The notes under the pieces: generated by a model
What the model saw: only the letters and a program-made list of their open reading frames with translations
Told to the model about the DNA's origin: nothing
The model's database searches: none
Part shown: positions 15,174 through 23,916 of the stretch, one piece after another
How positions within the stretch are numbered: position 1 is the first letter of the stretch
Layout: every line of letters starts with the position of its first letter
Position numbers and translations under genes: made by a program
Source of the DNA: Thermoplasmata archaeon
GTDB lineage: Archaea > Thermoplasmatota > Thermoplasmata > Thermoplasmatales > Thermoplasmataceae
DNA length: 32,167 nt
Assembly (NCBI GenBank): GCA_021785735.1
Contig: JAJYEP010000008.1
Location: 1 to 32,167 of the forward strand
Direction of reading: 5' to 3'

Positions 15174-16433
15174 TTGAAGACGTTTGAAGAACTGGGGATA
15201 AGGCCTGAACTCACCTCCTCCCTCAAGAAAATGAGTTTTATAAATCCAACAGAGGTACAAGAGGTCGTTATACCCTTGATTCTTTCTGAGGATGACGTGA
15301 CAGTTAGGTCAAAGACTGGTTCCGGGAAGACTGGGGCATTTTTAATACCAATCATTGACAGGATAGAGAAGAGATCCCTGCCTGAAGCACTTGTTGTGCT
15401 TCCGACCAGAGAACTCGCATTGCAGGTTTCTGATGTTGCACAGAAGATGAGCAAGGCATACAAGCTGAAGGTTGCAACGGTTTACGGTGGAGCATCCATT
15501 AACGTGCAGATAAACTCTCTGAAGATGGGTGCAAACATTGTCGTTGGAACACCGGGAAGAATCCTTGATCTTATAGAGAGAAAGGATCTCGATCTGAGCG
15601 GTTTGAGATTTCTCGTGCTGGATGAGGCAGACATAATGCTTGACATGGGTTTCATTGACGATATCAAGCTAATAATATCCCATACACCAAGAAGCAGGCA
15701 GACCCTTCTTTTTTCTGCCACAATGCCGAAAGAGATCGTGGAGCTTGCAAAGAAATACATGAACAGGGAAAGAAAGAACATCACCATAGGAGAGGAGGAA
15801 AAGGTAACCGTGGAAACCATATCTCACTACTACAGCGTTACCGACCAGGACAAGAAGTTTGCGATGCTTATGGCGTATTTCTCGCAATACAAACCTGCAA
15901 AATCCATAATTTTTACCAACACAAAGGACATGGCGGACAGGATATATGCCACCATGAAGAAAAACGGTTTTTCAGCTTCACTAATACATGGAGACATTTC
16001 ACAGGCTGAAAGGGAAAGGGCCATGAATGCTTTCAGGGGTGGGGAAAACGTGCTTGTTGCCACCAACGTGGCTGCAAGAGGTCTCGATATACCGGATATT
16101 ACGGATATTATCAATTACGATGCCCCCGATGATCCTGTTGCCTATATACACAGGGTTGGAAGATCGGCGAGAATGGGCAAGGAAGGCCGTGCATATACCA
16201 TAATAAACGATTCACAGAAGAGACTTATAAGAGAAATCAAGCAGAGGGCAAACATCGAGATGGTAAGAATAGAGATGGATATTGACGAATTTGCCGATAT
16301 GAAGGTAGTTTCCAGAGGCATGGTCAGAAGAGAAGATAGAAGAGGCCAGGGGTCAACCAGAAGAGGGGATCACGGAAGAAGGGATACGGGACGTAGAAGA
16401 GAGGGAAACTACAGAAGCAGACAGTACTACTGA
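15174..16433 (+). CDS. DEAD-box RNA helicase
   Basis: This ATP-dependent RNA helicase has 419 residues. Motifs in order are the Q-motif region (FINPTEVQE), Walker A SKTGSGKTGAF (about 44-54), PTRELALQV (Ia), TPGRILDL (Ib), DEAD in LVLDEADIMLDMGF (II), SATMPKE (III), IFTNTKDMADR (IV), VATNVAARGLDIPDI (V) and YIHRVGRSARMG (VI). The last 35 or so residues are a basic, Arg/Gly-rich tail (RREDRRGQGSTRRGDHGRR) of the kind that binds RNA without specificity. Such helicases act in ribosome assembly, RNA decay or cold adaptation; the exact role is unknown. The only good start is a TTG at 15174, giving the usual MKTFEELG N-terminus. A 13-codon ATG minigene (15147-15188) overlaps it in another frame. 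Confidence 0.93.
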   Translation: MKTFEELGIRPELTSSLKKMSFINPTEVQEVVIPLILSEDDVTVRSKTGSGKTGAFLIPIIDRIEKRSLPEALVVLPTRELALQVSDVAQKMSKAYKLKVATVYGGASINVQINSLKMGANIVVGTPGRILDLIERKDLDLSGLRFLVLDEADIMLDMGFIDDIKLIISHTPRSRQTLLFSATMPKEIVELAKKYMNRERKNITIGEEEKVTVETISHYYSVTDQDKKFAMLMAYFSQYKPAKSIIFTNTKDMADRIYATMKKNGFSASLIHGDISQAERERAMNAFRGGENVLVATNVAARGLDIPDITDIINYDAPDDPVAYIHRVGRSARMGKEGRAYTIINDSQKRLIREIKQRANIEMVRIEMDIDEFADMKVVSRGMVRREDRRGQGSTRRGDHGRRDTGRRREGNYRSRQYY

Positions 16434-16441
16434 ATCTGACT

Positions 16442-16717
16442 TCAGCCGGTTCTCTTTATGATATGATAACCGAATTGAGTTTTTACTATACCGGAAATTT
16501 CTCCCTTTTTGAGATCAAAGGCAGCTTTCTCAAATTCCTTGACCATGGCTCCCCTGCCGAACGATCCCAGATCGCCGCCCCTTTTTCTTGTCCCATCTAT
16601 TGAATACTGCTCTGCGAGTTTGGCGAAGCTTTCCCCTTTCTGAAGCTTTGCGAGAACCTCTTTTGCCGTGCTCTCCTTCTCTACAAGAATGTGCGAACAT
16701 TTTATTTTTTCTGCCAT
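16442..16717 (-). CDS. Single-domain parvulin-type peptidyl-prolyl isomerase
   Basis: This 91-residue protein is one complete parvulin (PpiC/Pin1) domain with no signal peptide or other domain, so it should act in the cytosol as a proline isomerase and folding helper. It shows the family pattern: CSHILVEKE at the N-terminus, [39 protein letters not shown], and the C-terminal [10 protein letters not shown], with the two conserved active-site His. The length matches the small archaeal parvulins known from Thaumarchaeota. It converges with the helicase gene, with eight bases between stops. A TATA element at 16737-16745 supports a leaderless ATG. Confidence 0.93.
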   Translation of the reverse strand: MAEKIKCSHILVEKESTAKEVLAKLQKGESFAKLAEQYSIDGTRKRGGDLGSFGRGAMVKEFEKAAFDLKKGEISGIVKTQFGYHIIKRTG

Positions 16718-16736
16718 GAAGTGATATGGTTTTCTC

Positions 16737-16745
16737 TAATATAAC
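16737..16745 (-). promoter_or_regulatory. TATA box of the parvulin gene
   Basis: TTATATTAG on the minus strand is centred 24 nt before the ATG at 16717, which fits a leaderless transcript. Confidence 0.45.
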
Positions 16746-16784
16746 AGCTTGATCTTTCTGCATTTGCCCACTATCCTATATGAC

Positions 16785-16794
16785 AAATTTAATC
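16785..16794 (+). promoter_or_regulatory. TATA box of the first MFS gene
   Basis: AAATTTAATC is centred 27 nt before the TTG at 16817 and supports that non-AUG codon as a leaderless start. Confidence 0.4.
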
Positions 16795-16816
16795 TGTAGT
16801 ACATAATACGTAAATA

Positions 16817-18070
16817 TTGGAAACCAGAAGATCTATTCCATTCCTGCTCTCGCTGAATTCTGTCCATTTGGGTACAAATTATCTGTGGATATCCTTCGAA
16901 AGCCTTATACTGCCTCTTCAACTGGAAGTTGCAACCGGAACTTCCACCCCTGGACTTGAGCTTGGCATAATTGCTTTCATTGCAATTGCTGTCGGAGTAT
17001 TTATTTCATTATTTTCTGGAGTTTTGAGCGACAATCACAGTATACTCTGGGGAAAGAGAGGACCATACATCATCCTGGGATCGATCTTCACCGTGGTTGC
17101 GGTCGCCTTCAGCCTGATCCCCATACAATCTGTTCTGGTGGTTTTTGTCATATTTCTCTCCATCCAGATAGGTTCCAATGTGTCCTCTGGAGCTTATCAA
17201 CCCCTCCTCAGAGATCTAATACAGGAAAATCAAAGGGGAACTGCTGCCGGAATAAATGGCGTTTTTACGCTCGCAGGCACTGCCATGGGCCTTGGACTGA
17301 CGGGCTATCTTATTTCCGCGGGAGTGTTCTCATTTTCTCTCATTGTAATTGTCATAGTGCTGATGGGAACCGCAATCATCACGACTCTCACTGTCAGAAA
17401 AGATGATGCTGCTTTGCCCAGAAACACCTTTCACCCTCTGGAAGTCTTTCTGGAAATATTTAATCCTAATAAAACTGCCCCTGATTTTTTCTGGCTTGTG
17501 GGAGCCAGCTTCCTGTTCTTTCTCGGAATAACCGGTTTGAGTTTCTTTGAACTGTATTATTTCAGCGATGTGCTTGGATCGTCAGATCCTGCCGGACTTG
17601 TTGCGATTTCCGGAATATTTGTACTGGTGTTTTCTGCACTTGGCGCTGCCCTATTCGGATCGCTTTCCGACAGGTATGGACGATGGAAGATTCTTATTTT
17701 ATCCACCATCACGGCTGGAATTGCCACGGCACTTATCCCCTCTATCCCCACATTTACCAATTTCCTCATTCTCGGATCGTTTATAGGCATCAGCTACGGA
17801 ACCTATTTTACCGTTTCCAAAGCCCTTGCAAGCGATATGGCACCCCCGGAAGACGCGGGAAAGTACATGGCATATTATAACATAGCCGTGGGAGGTTCTT
17901 CTGCGTTTTCCACACTCTTTTATGGTATAATACTGGACATTTTTGGAACCTCATACACCACAGGCTTTACAACGATATTCGAAATGTCGGCTGCATTCTA
18001 CTTCATAGGTCTCTTCTTCCTTTACAGACTGAGGAGAGACAGGAACAACAGCAATAAATTATTCGTTTGA
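16817..18070 (+). CDS. MFS transporter, first of a tandem paralogous pair
   Basis: This 417-residue membrane protein has about twelve hydrophobic segments in the 6+6 pattern of the major facilitator superfamily. The loop after helix 2 reads SGVLSDNHSILWGKRGPYIILG, a form close to GKRxPY-type sugar symporters (GPH/SLC45-like). The matching second-half loop is FGSLSDRYGRWKIL. It starts at a TTG, which places the start at the position aligned with the next gene. The next gene is a clear paralogue: both share NYLWISFE.LILPLQ in helix 1 and an RGTxAGINGxF stretch. A GH31 glucosidase follows two genes later, so a sugar substrate is a reasonable guess but no more. Confidence 0.85.
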   Translation: METRRSIPFLLSLNSVHLGTNYLWISFESLILPLQLEVATGTSTPGLELGIIAFIAIAVGVFISLFSGVLSDNHSILWGKRGPYIILGSIFTVVAVAFSLIPIQSVLVVFVIFLSIQIGSNVSSGAYQPLLRDLIQENQRGTAAGINGVFTLAGTAMGLGLTGYLISAGVFSFSLIVIVIVLMGTAIITTLTVRKDDAALPRNTFHPLEVFLEIFNPNKTAPDFFWLVGASFLFFLGITGLSFFELYYFSDVLGSSDPAGLVAISGIFVLVFSALGAALFGSLSDRYGRWKILILSTITAGIATALIPSIPTFTNFLILGSFIGISYGTYFTVSKALASDMAPPEDAGKYMAYYNIAVGGSSAFSTLFYGIILDIFGTSYTTGFTTIFEMSAAFYFIGLFFLYRLRRDRNNSNKLFV

Positions 18071-18084
18071 ATATATTAATAAAA
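18070..18084 (+). promoter_or_regulatory. TATA box of the second MFS gene
   Basis: AATATATTAATAAAA is centred about 28 nt before the ATG at 18106. The second transporter can therefore be transcribed on its own even though it lies only 35 bases after the first. Confidence 0.5.
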
Positions 18085-18105
18085 TCGTGAACATTACTGA
18101 AAGAT

Positions 18106-19341
18106 ATGGATTCGTCGCCAAGGCTCACCAATCGATTCATCATTGGATACAATCTGCTCTACCTTGGCGTGAATTATCTCTGGATATCCTTTGAGGCCCT
18201 GATCCTGCCATTGCAGGTAAGTTCAGTTGTCAACCCCGCTGAGATGGGCATAATGCTTGGTATGACGGCATCGGTCGGTAATGCCTTTGGAATTTTTGGC
18301 AACCTGTTCTCAGGTATATTCAGCGATCGCATCAGGTTCTGGAAGGACAAGCGATCCCCCTACATTATAGCGGGCGTGACCGTGGTCTTTTTCACATTGA
18401 TTGGAGAGACCATTGTCACTAAATCTATTTACGAGGTGCTTGCCGGTTACATACTGCTGCAGGCTTTTTCCAATCTTGCGATAGGTGCCACGCAGCCCAT
18501 TCTGGCTGAAATAGAGAGCAGGGAACAGAGGGGTACGTCGGCGGGAATAAACGGCCTGTTCAGTTTGATAGGCTCCGCGCTTGGTTTCGGCATAACATCG
18601 TTTTTTCTAGCATCTCCCCTCCGGAATGGAGACTTATACTCCATCGCTGCCGGTATTGCGATCACCGGAGCCGGAACCATATTTGCAATCAAGAACCGGA
18701 GGTTTGTGTCCCTTGGATCCAACCTGAGCAGGTTGAGAATACGTCTTGCGAGGATCAGAAAAATACCAATCAACATGAGGAAATTCTCAAGGCTCATTAT
18801 CGGAAGTTTTTTCGTGTTTTCCGGCATCACTGGCCTGACTTATTTCGAGCTCTATTTCTTCAAGGAAATTCTCAATGTAAGCGATCCTGCCACGTATGTG
18901 GCAATTGCCGGCATTCTTGTCCTTGCAATTTCAGCTGTGTCGTCAATAGCGCTTGGTCATTTTTCCAACAGGATAGGAAGGTGGAATATTGTCGTGGCTG
19001 ATGCTGCCATCGCATCTATCCCCACGCTAATAATACCGTATTTCAGATCCTTCTACATTTTTCTGCTACTGGGTTCTGTCATTGGAGCCACCTACGGTAC
19101 ATTCTACAGTGTTTCTTTTGCGATAGCTGGAGATCTTGTTCCTGAACATGAGTCTGGAAAATACATGTCAATTTTCTACCTCGCGCTTGCGGGTGCATCT
19201 ACAATCTCACCTCTAATATACGGCCTTATGCTCTTCATTTTTAACCAATCCTCGTCTTCCGGTTTCGTGGCGCTTTTCACAACATCCTCTTTGTTTTATA
19301 TGATAGGTGCTGTAGTACTTTACCTAGCCTCCAAGTCTTAG
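18106..19341 (+). CDS. MFS transporter, second of a tandem paralogous pair
   Basis: This 411-residue, roughly twelve-helix major facilitator protein is a tandem copy of the preceding gene. Matching stretches include LGVNYLWISFEALILPLQ, NLFSGIFSDRIRFWKDKRSPYI, QRGTSAGINGLFSLIGSALGFG, GITGLTYFELYFFKEIL and the late GATYGTFYSVSFAIAGDLVPEHESGKYMSI, each with a close counterpart upstream. The loops between helices 6 and 7 differ most (RLRIRLARIRKIPINMRKF here, much more basic). The two may have diverged in substrate. The substrate is unknown. Confidence 0.85.
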   Translation: MDSSPRLTNRFIIGYNLLYLGVNYLWISFEALILPLQVSSVVNPAEMGIMLGMTASVGNAFGIFGNLFSGIFSDRIRFWKDKRSPYIIAGVTVVFFTLIGETIVTKSIYEVLAGYILLQAFSNLAIGATQPILAEIESREQRGTSAGINGLFSLIGSALGFGITSFFLASPLRNGDLYSIAAGIAITGAGTIFAIKNRRFVSLGSNLSRLRIRLARIRKIPINMRKFSRLIIGSFFVFSGITGLTYFELYFFKEILNVSDPATYVAIAGILVLAISAVSSIALGHFSNRIGRWNIVVADAAIASIPTLIIPYFRSFYIFLLLGSVIGATYGTFYSVSFAIAGDLVPEHESGKYMSIFYLALAGASTISPLIYGLMLFIFNQSSSSGFVALFTTSSLFYMIGAVVLYLASKS

Positions 19342-19374
19342 TTATTCGACGTCAACAGAATTACTGCATAAAAC

Positions 19375-19384
19375 AAATTTTATC
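19375..19384 (+). promoter_or_regulatory. TATA box of the exonuclease III gene
   Basis: AAATTTTATC is centred about 25 nt before the GTG at 19405 and supports a leaderless GTG start. Confidence 0.45.
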
Positions 19385-19404
19385 TGTGATCAGATTACGC
19401 ATAA

Positions 19405-20172
19405 GTGAAAATCTCCATAACATCATGGAATGTGAATGGAATCAGGGCGGCCCTAAAAAATGGGCTCGTTAAAACTCTAAATAAAATAGATGCTGACATA
19501 GTATGCCTCCAGGAAGTCAAGGCTGACGAGGCTTCCCTTCCGGAAGAGATCGGGAACCTTGGATATTCGGTTTTTATAAATCCCGCAGAGAAGAGAGGTT
19601 ACAGCGGCACACTCTCCCTTTCCAGATCTACACCGCTTTCTGTCGCGAAGGGCATAGGTTCAAAAAAGTTCGATTCTGAAGGCAGGGTGCTTGCTCTGGA
19701 ATTTCAGAATTTCTGGGTCATTAACACATATTTTCCCAATTCGCAGAGGGGTTTGACGAGACTGGATTACAAGCTTGAGTACAACAAAAATTTTGAGAGA
19801 TGGTTAGAAGATCTGAGAAAAACCAAACCCCTCATAATTTGCGGAGATTTCAATGTTGCCCATGAGGAGATAGATATTGCCAGACCGAAGGAAAATGAGA
19901 TGAATGCGGGTTTCACCGTTCAGGAGAGGAAGTGGATGACCGAATTTCTCTCCAGAGGTTACCTGGATACTTTTCGTATGTTCAACAGAGAAGGCGGCAA
20001 TTACACTTGGTGGTCATACAGATTCAATGCCAGAGAGAAAAATATAGGCTGGAGAATAGATTATTTCATTGTTTCCCATGAACTTGAGAAGAATGTTGTG
20101 AGTTCAAGCATACTCTCTCAATTTGGAGGTTCAGATCATGCGCCCATAATAATGGAACTGGCATTTCCATGA
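19405..20172 (+). CDS. xth: Exodeoxyribonuclease III / AP endonuclease
   Basis: This 255-residue Mg-dependent nuclease of the EEP superfamily cuts DNA at abasic sites and trims 3' ends in base excision repair. Conserved elements in order are SWNVNGIRAA (catalytic Asn), DIVCLQEVKA (metal-binding Glu), RGYSGTLSLSR, NTYFPNSQRG (catalytic Tyr), the core GDFNVAHEEIDI (Asp and Asn), and the end GSDHAPIIMEL (Asp-His pair). Length and motif order match bacterial Xth and archaeal relatives. It begins at a GTG at the conserved MKI position, 63 bases after the second MFS gene, with its own TATA box, so it need not share a function with the transporters. Confidence 0.95.
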   Translation: MKISITSWNVNGIRAALKNGLVKTLNKIDADIVCLQEVKADEASLPEEIGNLGYSVFINPAEKRGYSGTLSLSRSTPLSVAKGIGSKKFDSEGRVLALEFQNFWVINTYFPNSQRGLTRLDYKLEYNKNFERWLEDLRKTKPLIICGDFNVAHEEIDIARPKENEMNAGFTVQERKWMTEFLSRGYLDTFRMFNREGGNYTWWSYRFNAREKNIGWRIDYFIVSHELEKNVVSSSILSQFGGSDHAPIIMELAFP

Positions 20173-20217
20173 TTATTCTTCAGCCTGATCTCTATCCCGA
20201 TGGTTTAAACCTGGAAT

Positions 20218-20230
20218 GATAAACTTTTTT
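20218..20230 (+). promoter_or_regulatory. TATA box of the GH31 gene
   Basis: GATAAACTTTTTT is centred about 30 nt before the ATG at 20255. It is an AT-rich element in the expected place but a weaker match than others in the window. Confidence 0.35.
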
Positions 20231-20254
20231 CACTGTCTCATCTTCACTTCGTAA

Positions 20255-22243
20255 ATGAAAATATCCAGAACACTTTGGAATGGCATTCATAAGGTTTCCA
20301 TAAATGATTATATTCCTGTGGTGGACTATAAATTCTCTGGGAAATCTCCTGACAACAGCCAGGAATTCTATATGGTGGAGGAAATCGGAGAATCCCTGCG
20401 CATCACGATGTCTTTAGCAGTCAGGGAGCATGTTCTGGGATTGGGCGAGAGAGCTTATGACATTGACAGGAGAATGGGGAAATTCAAGTCATGGAACAGT
20501 GATGCCTTTGCATACGAATACAGGAAAGATCCACTTTACGTCTCCATACCTTTTTTCATGACTGTGCTGAAGGGAAGTGCCAGAGGGTACTTCGTAAATT
20601 TTCCAGGACTGATTGATTTTGATTTCGGGGTGGAAAATTACGATAAGATCACCATCACCGTTCACTCACTGTCAGCCGATTTTTACATCATAGACGGCCC
20701 CTCAATAGAAAGCGTGATTGAAAGATACACGGATCTTACAGGGAAGCCGTTCCTGCCTCCTAGATGGTCACTGGAGCATCAGATAAGCAGATATTCGTAT
20801 TATCCTCAGGAGAAAGCACTTGAAATTCTTGACGAATATCTGAAGGAGTTCAGGGTTGGAGCACTCTATCTTGATATAGATTACCAGGACTCGTATAACA
20901 CTTTCACCTGGGGCAGCTGTTTTCCGGATCCTGAAAAATTCAGAAAAGATCTCGAGGACCGAGATGTGAAGCTCGTCACGATCATTGACCCCTATGTGAA
21001 GGTTGATCAGAATCTACCTTTATTCAAGGAGAGCATTGGCTTTCTTTGCCAGAGAGAATCCGGAGAACTGTATGTTGAAAGATCATGGCCGGGTCTCGTT
21101 GCGTTTCCTGATTTTTATGACGCCAGAACACGGAAGTGGTGGAGCACTCACGTATCCAGATGGCTCAGGACATCTGGAGACGGAATCTGGATTGATATGA
21201 ATGAACCCAGCCCATCCGCAAACTGGAATCTGGATCGCGATCATGGAGGAATGCTAATCCACAGGATTGGAGACAGAATTGTACCTCATTCCGAGGCAGC
21301 AAACGCTTTTCCATATTTTGAGGCAATGGCCACGTTTGCAGGAGCCAAGGAAGCCATGGAGGAACCTTTTGTCCTGTCAAGATCTGGCTACTCGGGTATT
21401 CAGAGCTTTGCTGCCATATGGACCGGAGACAATACCTCGGGAACGAAAGATTTGAAGTTGCAGATCTCCCTGATCGCTTCACTTTCCCTATCCGGCCTAC
21501 CCGTATCTGGTTGTGATCTTGGAGGATTCATTGGTAAAAGCGACCCGGATCTGGTTGAACTGTATTACAGAATGGCACTGTTCTTCCCGTTTTACAGAAA
21601 CCATAAGGCAAAAGGCGAAAATGATCAGGAGCTCTTCAGGTTTCCAGAGAAAATCAGAGACAGTTTGAGAAAGTGCATCGATCTCAGATATTATTTCATA
21701 CCATATATTTACTCCATTGAGATGGAAAGCCACCTTTCGGGTCATCCAGTTATAAGGCCGCTTTGCTATGAATTTGCGGATGATGAGGATACCTATATCA
21801 TTGATGATCAGTATATGATAGGAAAGAGCCTGATGTATGCACCCTTGCTGGAATCCGGAAAGACGCAGAGAACTGTTTACCTGCCTGATGGGGAATGGTT
21901 CAATTTTTGGAGCGGAATCTATCATTCTGGCCCTGCCTACATTACCTCAAACGATGAATATCCGTTATATATAAGAAACGGCTCCGCGTTCACTGTTGGG
22001 TTTGAACCTCCTTTTGATCTTGTTGTTGCGGGAAACGCAGAATTCCATGACTCAGTCGCTGGAAAAATTCGGCACAGAAATGGAAGCATTGATCTGGAGA
22101 GAAGCACGGAAATTTCTAAAGTATTTTATTATTCATTTGGAGAGGATCAAAAAGGAATCAGACATGAAAAGGAAATTGGCGAAACTGTCGACCGAATTTC
22201 AATTGATGATATCCTAAGGGGGAAACCCGGAACCACCATCTGA
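20255..22243 (+). CDS. Glycoside hydrolase family 31 alpha-glucosidase
   Basis: This 662-residue enzyme has no signal peptide, so it should act in the cytosol on imported maltose-type oligosaccharides or glucosides. It follows the layout of archaeal MalA: an N-terminal beta domain (about 1-165; LGLGERAYDIDRRMGKF), a catalytic barrel and C-terminal beta domains. GIWIDMNEPSPS carries the nucleophile Asp at about 314; IWTGDNTSG carries the likely acid/base Asp at about 392. ALYLDIDYQDSYNTFTW and GLPVSGCDLGGFIG are further family motifs. Alpha-xylosidase activity cannot be excluded by eye. The two MFS transporters upstream could supply its substrate. It ends 12 bases from the convergent ArsA-like gene. 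Confidence 0.94.
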   Translation: MKISRTLWNGIHKVSINDYIPVVDYKFSGKSPDNSQEFYMVEEIGESLRITMSLAVREHVLGLGERAYDIDRRMGKFKSWNSDAFAYEYRKDPLYVSIPFFMTVLKGSARGYFVNFPGLIDFDFGVENYDKITITVHSLSADFYIIDGPSIESVIERYTDLTGKPFLPPRWSLEHQISRYSYYPQEKALEILDEYLKEFRVGALYLDIDYQDSYNTFTWGSCFPDPEKFRKDLEDRDVKLVTIIDPYVKVDQNLPLFKESIGFLCQRESGELYVERSWPGLVAFPDFYDARTRKWWSTHVSRWLRTSGDGIWIDMNEPSPSANWNLDRDHGGMLIHRIGDRIVPHSEAANAFPYFEAMATFAGAKEAMEEPFVLSRSGYSGIQSFAAIWTGDNTSGTKDLKLQISLIASLSLSGLPVSGCDLGGFIGKSDPDLVELYYRMALFFPFYRNHKAKGENDQELFRFPEKIRDSLRKCIDLRYYFIPYIYSIEMESHLSGHPVIRPLCYEFADDEDTYIIDDQYMIGKSLMYAPLLESGKTQRTVYLPDGEWFNFWSGIYHSGPAYITSNDEYPLYIRNGSAFTVGFEPPFDLVVAGNAEFHDSVAGKIRHRNGSIDLERSTEISKVFYYSFGEDQKGIRHEKEIGETVDRISIDDILRGKPGTTI

Positions 22244-22255
22244 TATATACTAAAA

Positions 22256-23062
22256 TCAATGGGATTGAATTTTTGCGCCTTCGATAAAAGATTGTAACTT
22301 TGGTTTAATCTCTGATCGCATTTTTTCTGCTATTTCCCTTGATTTGCCTTGCATCTCTGGTATTACTATATCGCAGTTGATGGAATCATTGAGGCTATTC
22401 TTTACCCTGTTGCATATCCTTGACCTGATTTGCAACCCCATCTTGACAAAATCTTTGCTTATCTCCTCGGACTGAACCAGGCTCAATTCGTCAGGAGTTG
22501 TGATAAGAAAGAAACTCGTTTTTGAGAGATCATTCCACACTTTGTTGGCGAGATCTCTCCATTCGTTTAGTATTTCAAGGGCATGAGATTTCCCAAATTT
22601 CTCCTTTATTTTGAGATAATACTGAATATCCCTCCCCAGATGGTTGTAAAAATCCCTTTCCACGTTCAGCAGATGCATTGTGGAAGATGATGCAGGAGTA
22701 TCCCATACCACGTAATCATACTCGCCGGAATTTTCTATTTCAGTTAGGTTTGATATCATAAATTCTTCCGCAACGCCCGGAGCTGTAGAGATGTGCTGCA
22801 GTACAGACTCATCAGTATTGATGAATTCATTTATAATAGAAAGCGCATCTTTCCCGTATCTGTCTACCCATCTCCTTGCAACCTCCTCCTCCGATAACTC
22901 AAGGAATTTCACTTTGTCATTTTCAGAAAATATATACCTTAACGATGGCATGAAATCAGTCGAAACGATAATAGTTCTCCCCATGTTAGAAAGTTCCAGT
23001 GCAAATGCAGATGATATTGATGTCTTTCCGACACCGCCTTTCCCTATAAATGCCAGAATCAT
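22256..23062 (-). CDS. ArsA/Get3-like ATPase with altered switch motifs
   Basis: This 268-residue SIMIBI-class NTPase opens with the deviant Walker A GKGGVGKTS (7-15). ArsA/Get3 proteins usually have STDPAHSL in switch I; here it is STDFMPSLRYIF. Switch II, usually DTAPTGHTLRLL, reads DTPASSSTMHLLNV. The nucleotide-base segment (SLVQSEEISKDFVKMGLQIRSRICNRV) is kept, but the Cys residues of the arsenite or zinc sites and a clear hydrophobic client-binding domain are not. The family moves ATP-driven clients such as tail-anchored proteins or metalloids; this member is probably a divergent single-domain ATPase whose client is unknown. GTTAATTATG at 23082-23092 acts as a leaderless promoter. No arsenic genes are near. 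Confidence 0.8.
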   Translation of the reverse strand: MILAFIGKGGVGKTSISSAFALELSNMGRTIIVSTDFMPSLRYIFSENDKVKFLELSEEEVARRWVDRYGKDALSIINEFINTDESVLQHISTAPGVAEEFMISNLTEIENSGEYDYVVWDTPASSSTMHLLNVERDFYNHLGRDIQYYLKIKEKFGKSHALEILNEWRDLANKVWNDLSKTSFFLITTPDELSLVQSEEISKDFVKMGLQIRSRICNRVKNSLNDSINCDIVIPEMQGKSREIAEKMRSEIKPKLQSFIEGAKIQSH

Positions 23063-23081
23063 GATGAGTTATTGCCTGCCT

Positions 23082-23092
23082 GGTTAATTATG
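23082..23092 (-). promoter_or_regulatory. TATA box of the ArsA-like gene
   Basis: ATAATTAACC on the minus strand is centred 25 nt before the ATG at 23062. This suggests the gene has its own promoter rather than depending on deoC upstream. Confidence 0.45.
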
Positions 23093-23172
23093 GTGCTGTT
23101 TCTCGGATGCCTCATTGTTTGAAATGTGCCCTCAAATTTTTGATCCGAGCATGTTCAGCATATTTTCGTTCT

Positions 23173-23916
23173 CTACTGAATCGCGCTGTCTTTGATTTTT
23201 TGAGTACTGCTTGCACCTATTCTGAATCTTTTCGGATCAGCTTCTCTTCCAGAGGCCTGAAGCAGGTTTATTGCATCAGAGTACGAATGGATCCCTCCTG
23301 CGGCCTTTATTCCAATGCTGGGATTGTATCTGGCTGAAAATTCTGCCATCATCCTGACATTTTCAACTTGTGCACCGGTCTTGTTGCCCAGTGATGCGGC
23401 ATATTCTTTATCCTCAAATCCAGTTCCTGTCTTGATAAAGTCTGCGCCTGACTGCATAACTATCCTGTAAAGTTCCTTTTTTTCGTCCAAGGTTGTATAC
23501 GCATCTTCGACTATTATCTTGATAACTCTATTATTGTTATGAGCTGCCTGCACAACTTTCTTTAGGTCTTCCTCCACAAGATTGAACTGCTTGGATTTTA
23601 CAAAACCTATCTGAACAACAATGTCCAGTTCTTCTGCCATTTTTGAATATTCATTGATCATCATGATTCTTGATTCGGTAGTTCCAGCACCGAATGGAAA
23701 ATCGACTACAACTGCAATTTTCAGATCAAAGTGCTTTGCGTTAATAAATTCCCTCGAGTATTTAAGGTAATTCGGTTCAATACATATGGAGTAGGTTCCC
23801 AGGTTAACTGCTTCTTCTATTAGTTCACGTATGCTTCTCTCTGTCTCAATAGGTTTCAGTTTTGTGTGATCAACCATCTTCAGTACTTTTTCGACGCTTA
23901 CCGATTTATGATTCAT
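23173..23916 (-). CDS. deoC: Deoxyribose-phosphate aldolase
   Basis: This class I aldolase splits 2-deoxyribose 5-phosphate into glyceraldehyde 3-phosphate and acetaldehyde in deoxynucleoside breakdown. The 247 residues contain MVDHTKLKP near the N-terminus, IAVVVDFPFGAGTT, KIIVEDAYTT, the Schiff-base Lys in ADFIKTGTGF (Lys about 162) and the second active-site Lys in IGIKAAGGIH (Lys about 204), followed by the phosphate-binding RFRIGASS. All catalytic residues are present. The start is the ATG at 23916. It is 110 bases upstream of the ArsA-like gene and diverges from the sugar-porter MFS gene. No nucleoside phosphorylase is in the window. Confidence 0.95.
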   Translation of the reverse strand: MNHKSVSVEKVLKMVDHTKLKPIETERSIRELIEEAVNLGTYSICIEPNYLKYSREFINAKHFDLKIAVVVDFPFGAGTTESRIMMINEYSKMAEELDIVVQIGFVKSKQFNLVEEDLKKVVQAAHNNNRVIKIIVEDAYTTLDEKKELYRIVMQSGADFIKTGTGFEDKEYAASLGNKTGAQVENVRMMAEFSARYNPSIGIKAAGGIHSYSDAINLLQASGREADPKRFRIGASSTQKIKDSAIQ

